This document shows positions 62,908-64,000 of a stretch of 64,000 nt of DNA, piece by piece. Each line of letters begins with the position of its first letter. Position 1 is the first letter of the stretch. The notes beneath the pieces are model-generated. The model ran no database searches and was not told where the DNA came from. It was given only the letters and a program-made list of their open reading frames with translations. The DNA lies in the NCBI GenBank assembly GCA_945787845.1, contig CALZJH010000001.1, forward strand, positions 248,001-312,000, in the 5' to 3' direction. Position numbers and translations under genes: made by a program. This DNA is from an uncultured Woeseiaceae bacterium. Its GTDB lineage: Bacteria; Pseudomonadota; Gammaproteobacteria; Steroidobacterales; Woeseiaceae.

Positions 62908-63966
62908 ATGAACGTCAAACCGCTATTCAAACTGATGGTCGAGAAGAAAGCTTCAGACCTCTTCTTCGCACCGTTTGCACCGGCCAAGATCAAGATCGAA
63001 GGCAAGATCATGCCGGTGAACAAACTCGAGATGACGCCGAAGATGGTCAAGCAGGCGGCGCTGGAGCTCATGAACGAAGAGCAAATGGAATACTTCACGC
63101 GCGAGCTCGAGATCGATTTTGCGTTGTCCGAAGAGGGCCTCGGACGATTTCGCGTCAACGTGTTCCACCAGCGCGGCAACGTCGCGATGGTATTGCGTTA
63201 CATCACGAGTAACCTGCCGACGCTTGATGAGCTCGGTATGCCCGCGCAGCTCAAAGAGCTGGTGATGCTGCGTCGTGGCCTGATCCTGATGGTCGGGGCG
63301 ACCGGTGCCGGTAAGTCGACAACGCTCGCTGCAATGGTAAATCACCGCAACGAAAAGACGTCGTCGCACATTCTTACGATTGAAGATCCGATCGAATTTC
63401 TGCATCCCAACAAGCAGTCGATTATCAACCAGCGCGAAGTCGGGCTGGATACGAAGTCCTACGCTCGTGCGCTGAGGAGCGCCGTACGTGCCGCACCTGA
63501 CGTCATCCTGATTGGCGAGATTCGCGACACGGAATCGATGCGCGCCGCGCTCGATATGGCGGGCACGGGTCACCTCGTGCTCGCGACCGTCCACTCGAAC
63601 AACTCGGCCGAGACCCTGGACCGCATCATCAACCTGTTTCCCCAGGAGCAGCACGCGCAGGTCTTCATGGACCTGGCACATTATCTGCGCGCTATCCTGT
63701 CGCAGCGACTCGTGCGCGCGCGCAACGGCAAGCGCGTGGCGGCCGTCGAACTCATGCTCAACACGCCACACATCAAGGACCTGATCCTGAAGGGCGATAT
63801 CTCCACAGTGAAGGAAGCGCATAAAGAATCGGGAGAAGCGGGCATGCAGAACTTCGACGAGGCATTGCTGCAGCTCTACAAGGACGGCACGATAACGCTC
63901 GAAGAAGCGATGTCGCACGCCGACTCGCGCTCCAATCTCGAAGCCAAGGTCAATTTCGGCGGATAG
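62908..63966 (+). CDS. PilT/PilU-type ATPase, paralogue 3
   Basis: 352 aa. Walker A GATGAGKSTT (second Gly/Ala variant), Walker B ILIGEIRDTES, His box GHLVLATVHSN, and C-terminal HIKDLILKGDI in place of AIRNLIREGK. Shorter than paralogue 2 and without its tail. 20 nt after pilU, so one operon. Probably a second PilU-like accessory motor. Confidence 0.92.
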   Translation: MNVKPLFKLMVEKKASDLFFAPFAPAKIKIEGKIMPVNKLEMTPKMVKQAALELMNEEQMEYFTRELEIDFALSEEGLGRFRVNVFHQRGNVAMVLRYITSNLPTLDELGMPAQLKELVMLRRGLILMVGATGAGKSTTLAAMVNHRNEKTSSHILTIEDPIEFLHPNKQSIINQREVGLDTKSYARALRSAVRAAPDVILIGEIRDTESMRAALDMAGTGHLVLATVHSNNSAETLDRIINLFPQEQHAQVFMDLAHYLRAILSQRLVRARNGKRVAAVELMLNTPHIKDLILKGDISTVKEAHKESGEAGMQNFDEALLQLYKDGTITLEEAMSHADSRSNLEAKVNFGG

Positions 63967-64000
63967 CCACCCCCGCGCGGGCTGCGTACAATCCAGCCCC

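Noticed and set aside
1..64000. CRISPR arrays, tRNA/rRNA genes, transposases or prophage genes
   Set aside because: Looked for repeats with regular spacing, cloverleaf signatures and recombinase motifs; none seen. The only dispersed repeat found is the two-copy element.

Overview
The window (about 60% GC, genes packed end to end) reads as a chromosomal segment of a free-living, Gram-negative gammaproteobacterium. Supporting evidence is the set of gammaproteobacterial marker genes and gene orders: CysB next to cysteine synthase, GlnE, HldD/WaaF/KdkA and a lipid A acyltransferase, the TIGR04211-type SH3 protein, and pilT-pilU divergent from yggS-proC-yggT. I cannot assign a genus; a marine Woeseia/Steroidobacter/Xanthomonadales-like lineage is only a guess. 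I saw no rRNA, tRNA, CRISPR array, prophage or transposase gene.

Layout. 1-4403 (minus): padR - membrane fusion protein - RND pump operon with an inverted-repeat operator. 4466-5974: an FAD-linked lactone-oxidase-like enzyme preceded by a convincing cyclic-di-GMP-I (GEMM) riboswitch. 6108-12351 (plus): PLD/cardiolipin synthase, YpfJ metallopeptidase, Thr/Ser dehydratase, amidohydrolase, CBS protein, TPR protein and a TonB-C-domain protein. 12329-14022 (minus): mtnA plus a class II aldolase, probably a methylthioribose-phosphate salvage or shunt pair. 14098-16402: CaiB-type CoA-transferase and folD, converging on a 263-bp structured repeat. 16516-26936: mixed metabolic and membrane genes. 26963-31844: a sigma54 regulatory island. 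31903-44936: cysB/cysK, a c-di-GMP protein, glnE and an LPS-core cluster. 44968-56381: envelope, peptidoglycan and stress genes. 56463-63966: HU, DUF4426, yggT, proC and yggS, then divergent pilT and two pilU-like ATPases.

Three things stand out. (1) At 27257-29717 a PAS-PAS-AAA+ sigma54 activator is encoded next to three tandem 16-bp palindromes (TTACGA-N4-TCGTAA). They sit at about -80 to -119 of a near-consensus sigma54 promoter on the opposite strand. That promoter drives a 94-aa secreted small protein followed by about 180 nt of consecutive hairpins. Three loops of these hairpins expose C-rich, anti-Shine-Dalgarno-like motifs before a strong terminator. This looks like an undescribed sigma54-controlled small-protein/sRNA module, analogous in logic to LuxO-Qrr or CbrB-CrcZ. 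(2) A repeat family of 206-263 bp is present twice (15245-15507 and 58827-59032). The copies share a 64-nt core that is 62/64 identical, set in stems whose sequences differ but stay complementary, and the tips supply stop codons to neighbouring genes. (3) The GEMM riboswitch links c-di-GMP to a flavin oxidase. It shares the window with a GGDEF/EAL protein and with three type IV pilus retraction-type ATPases.
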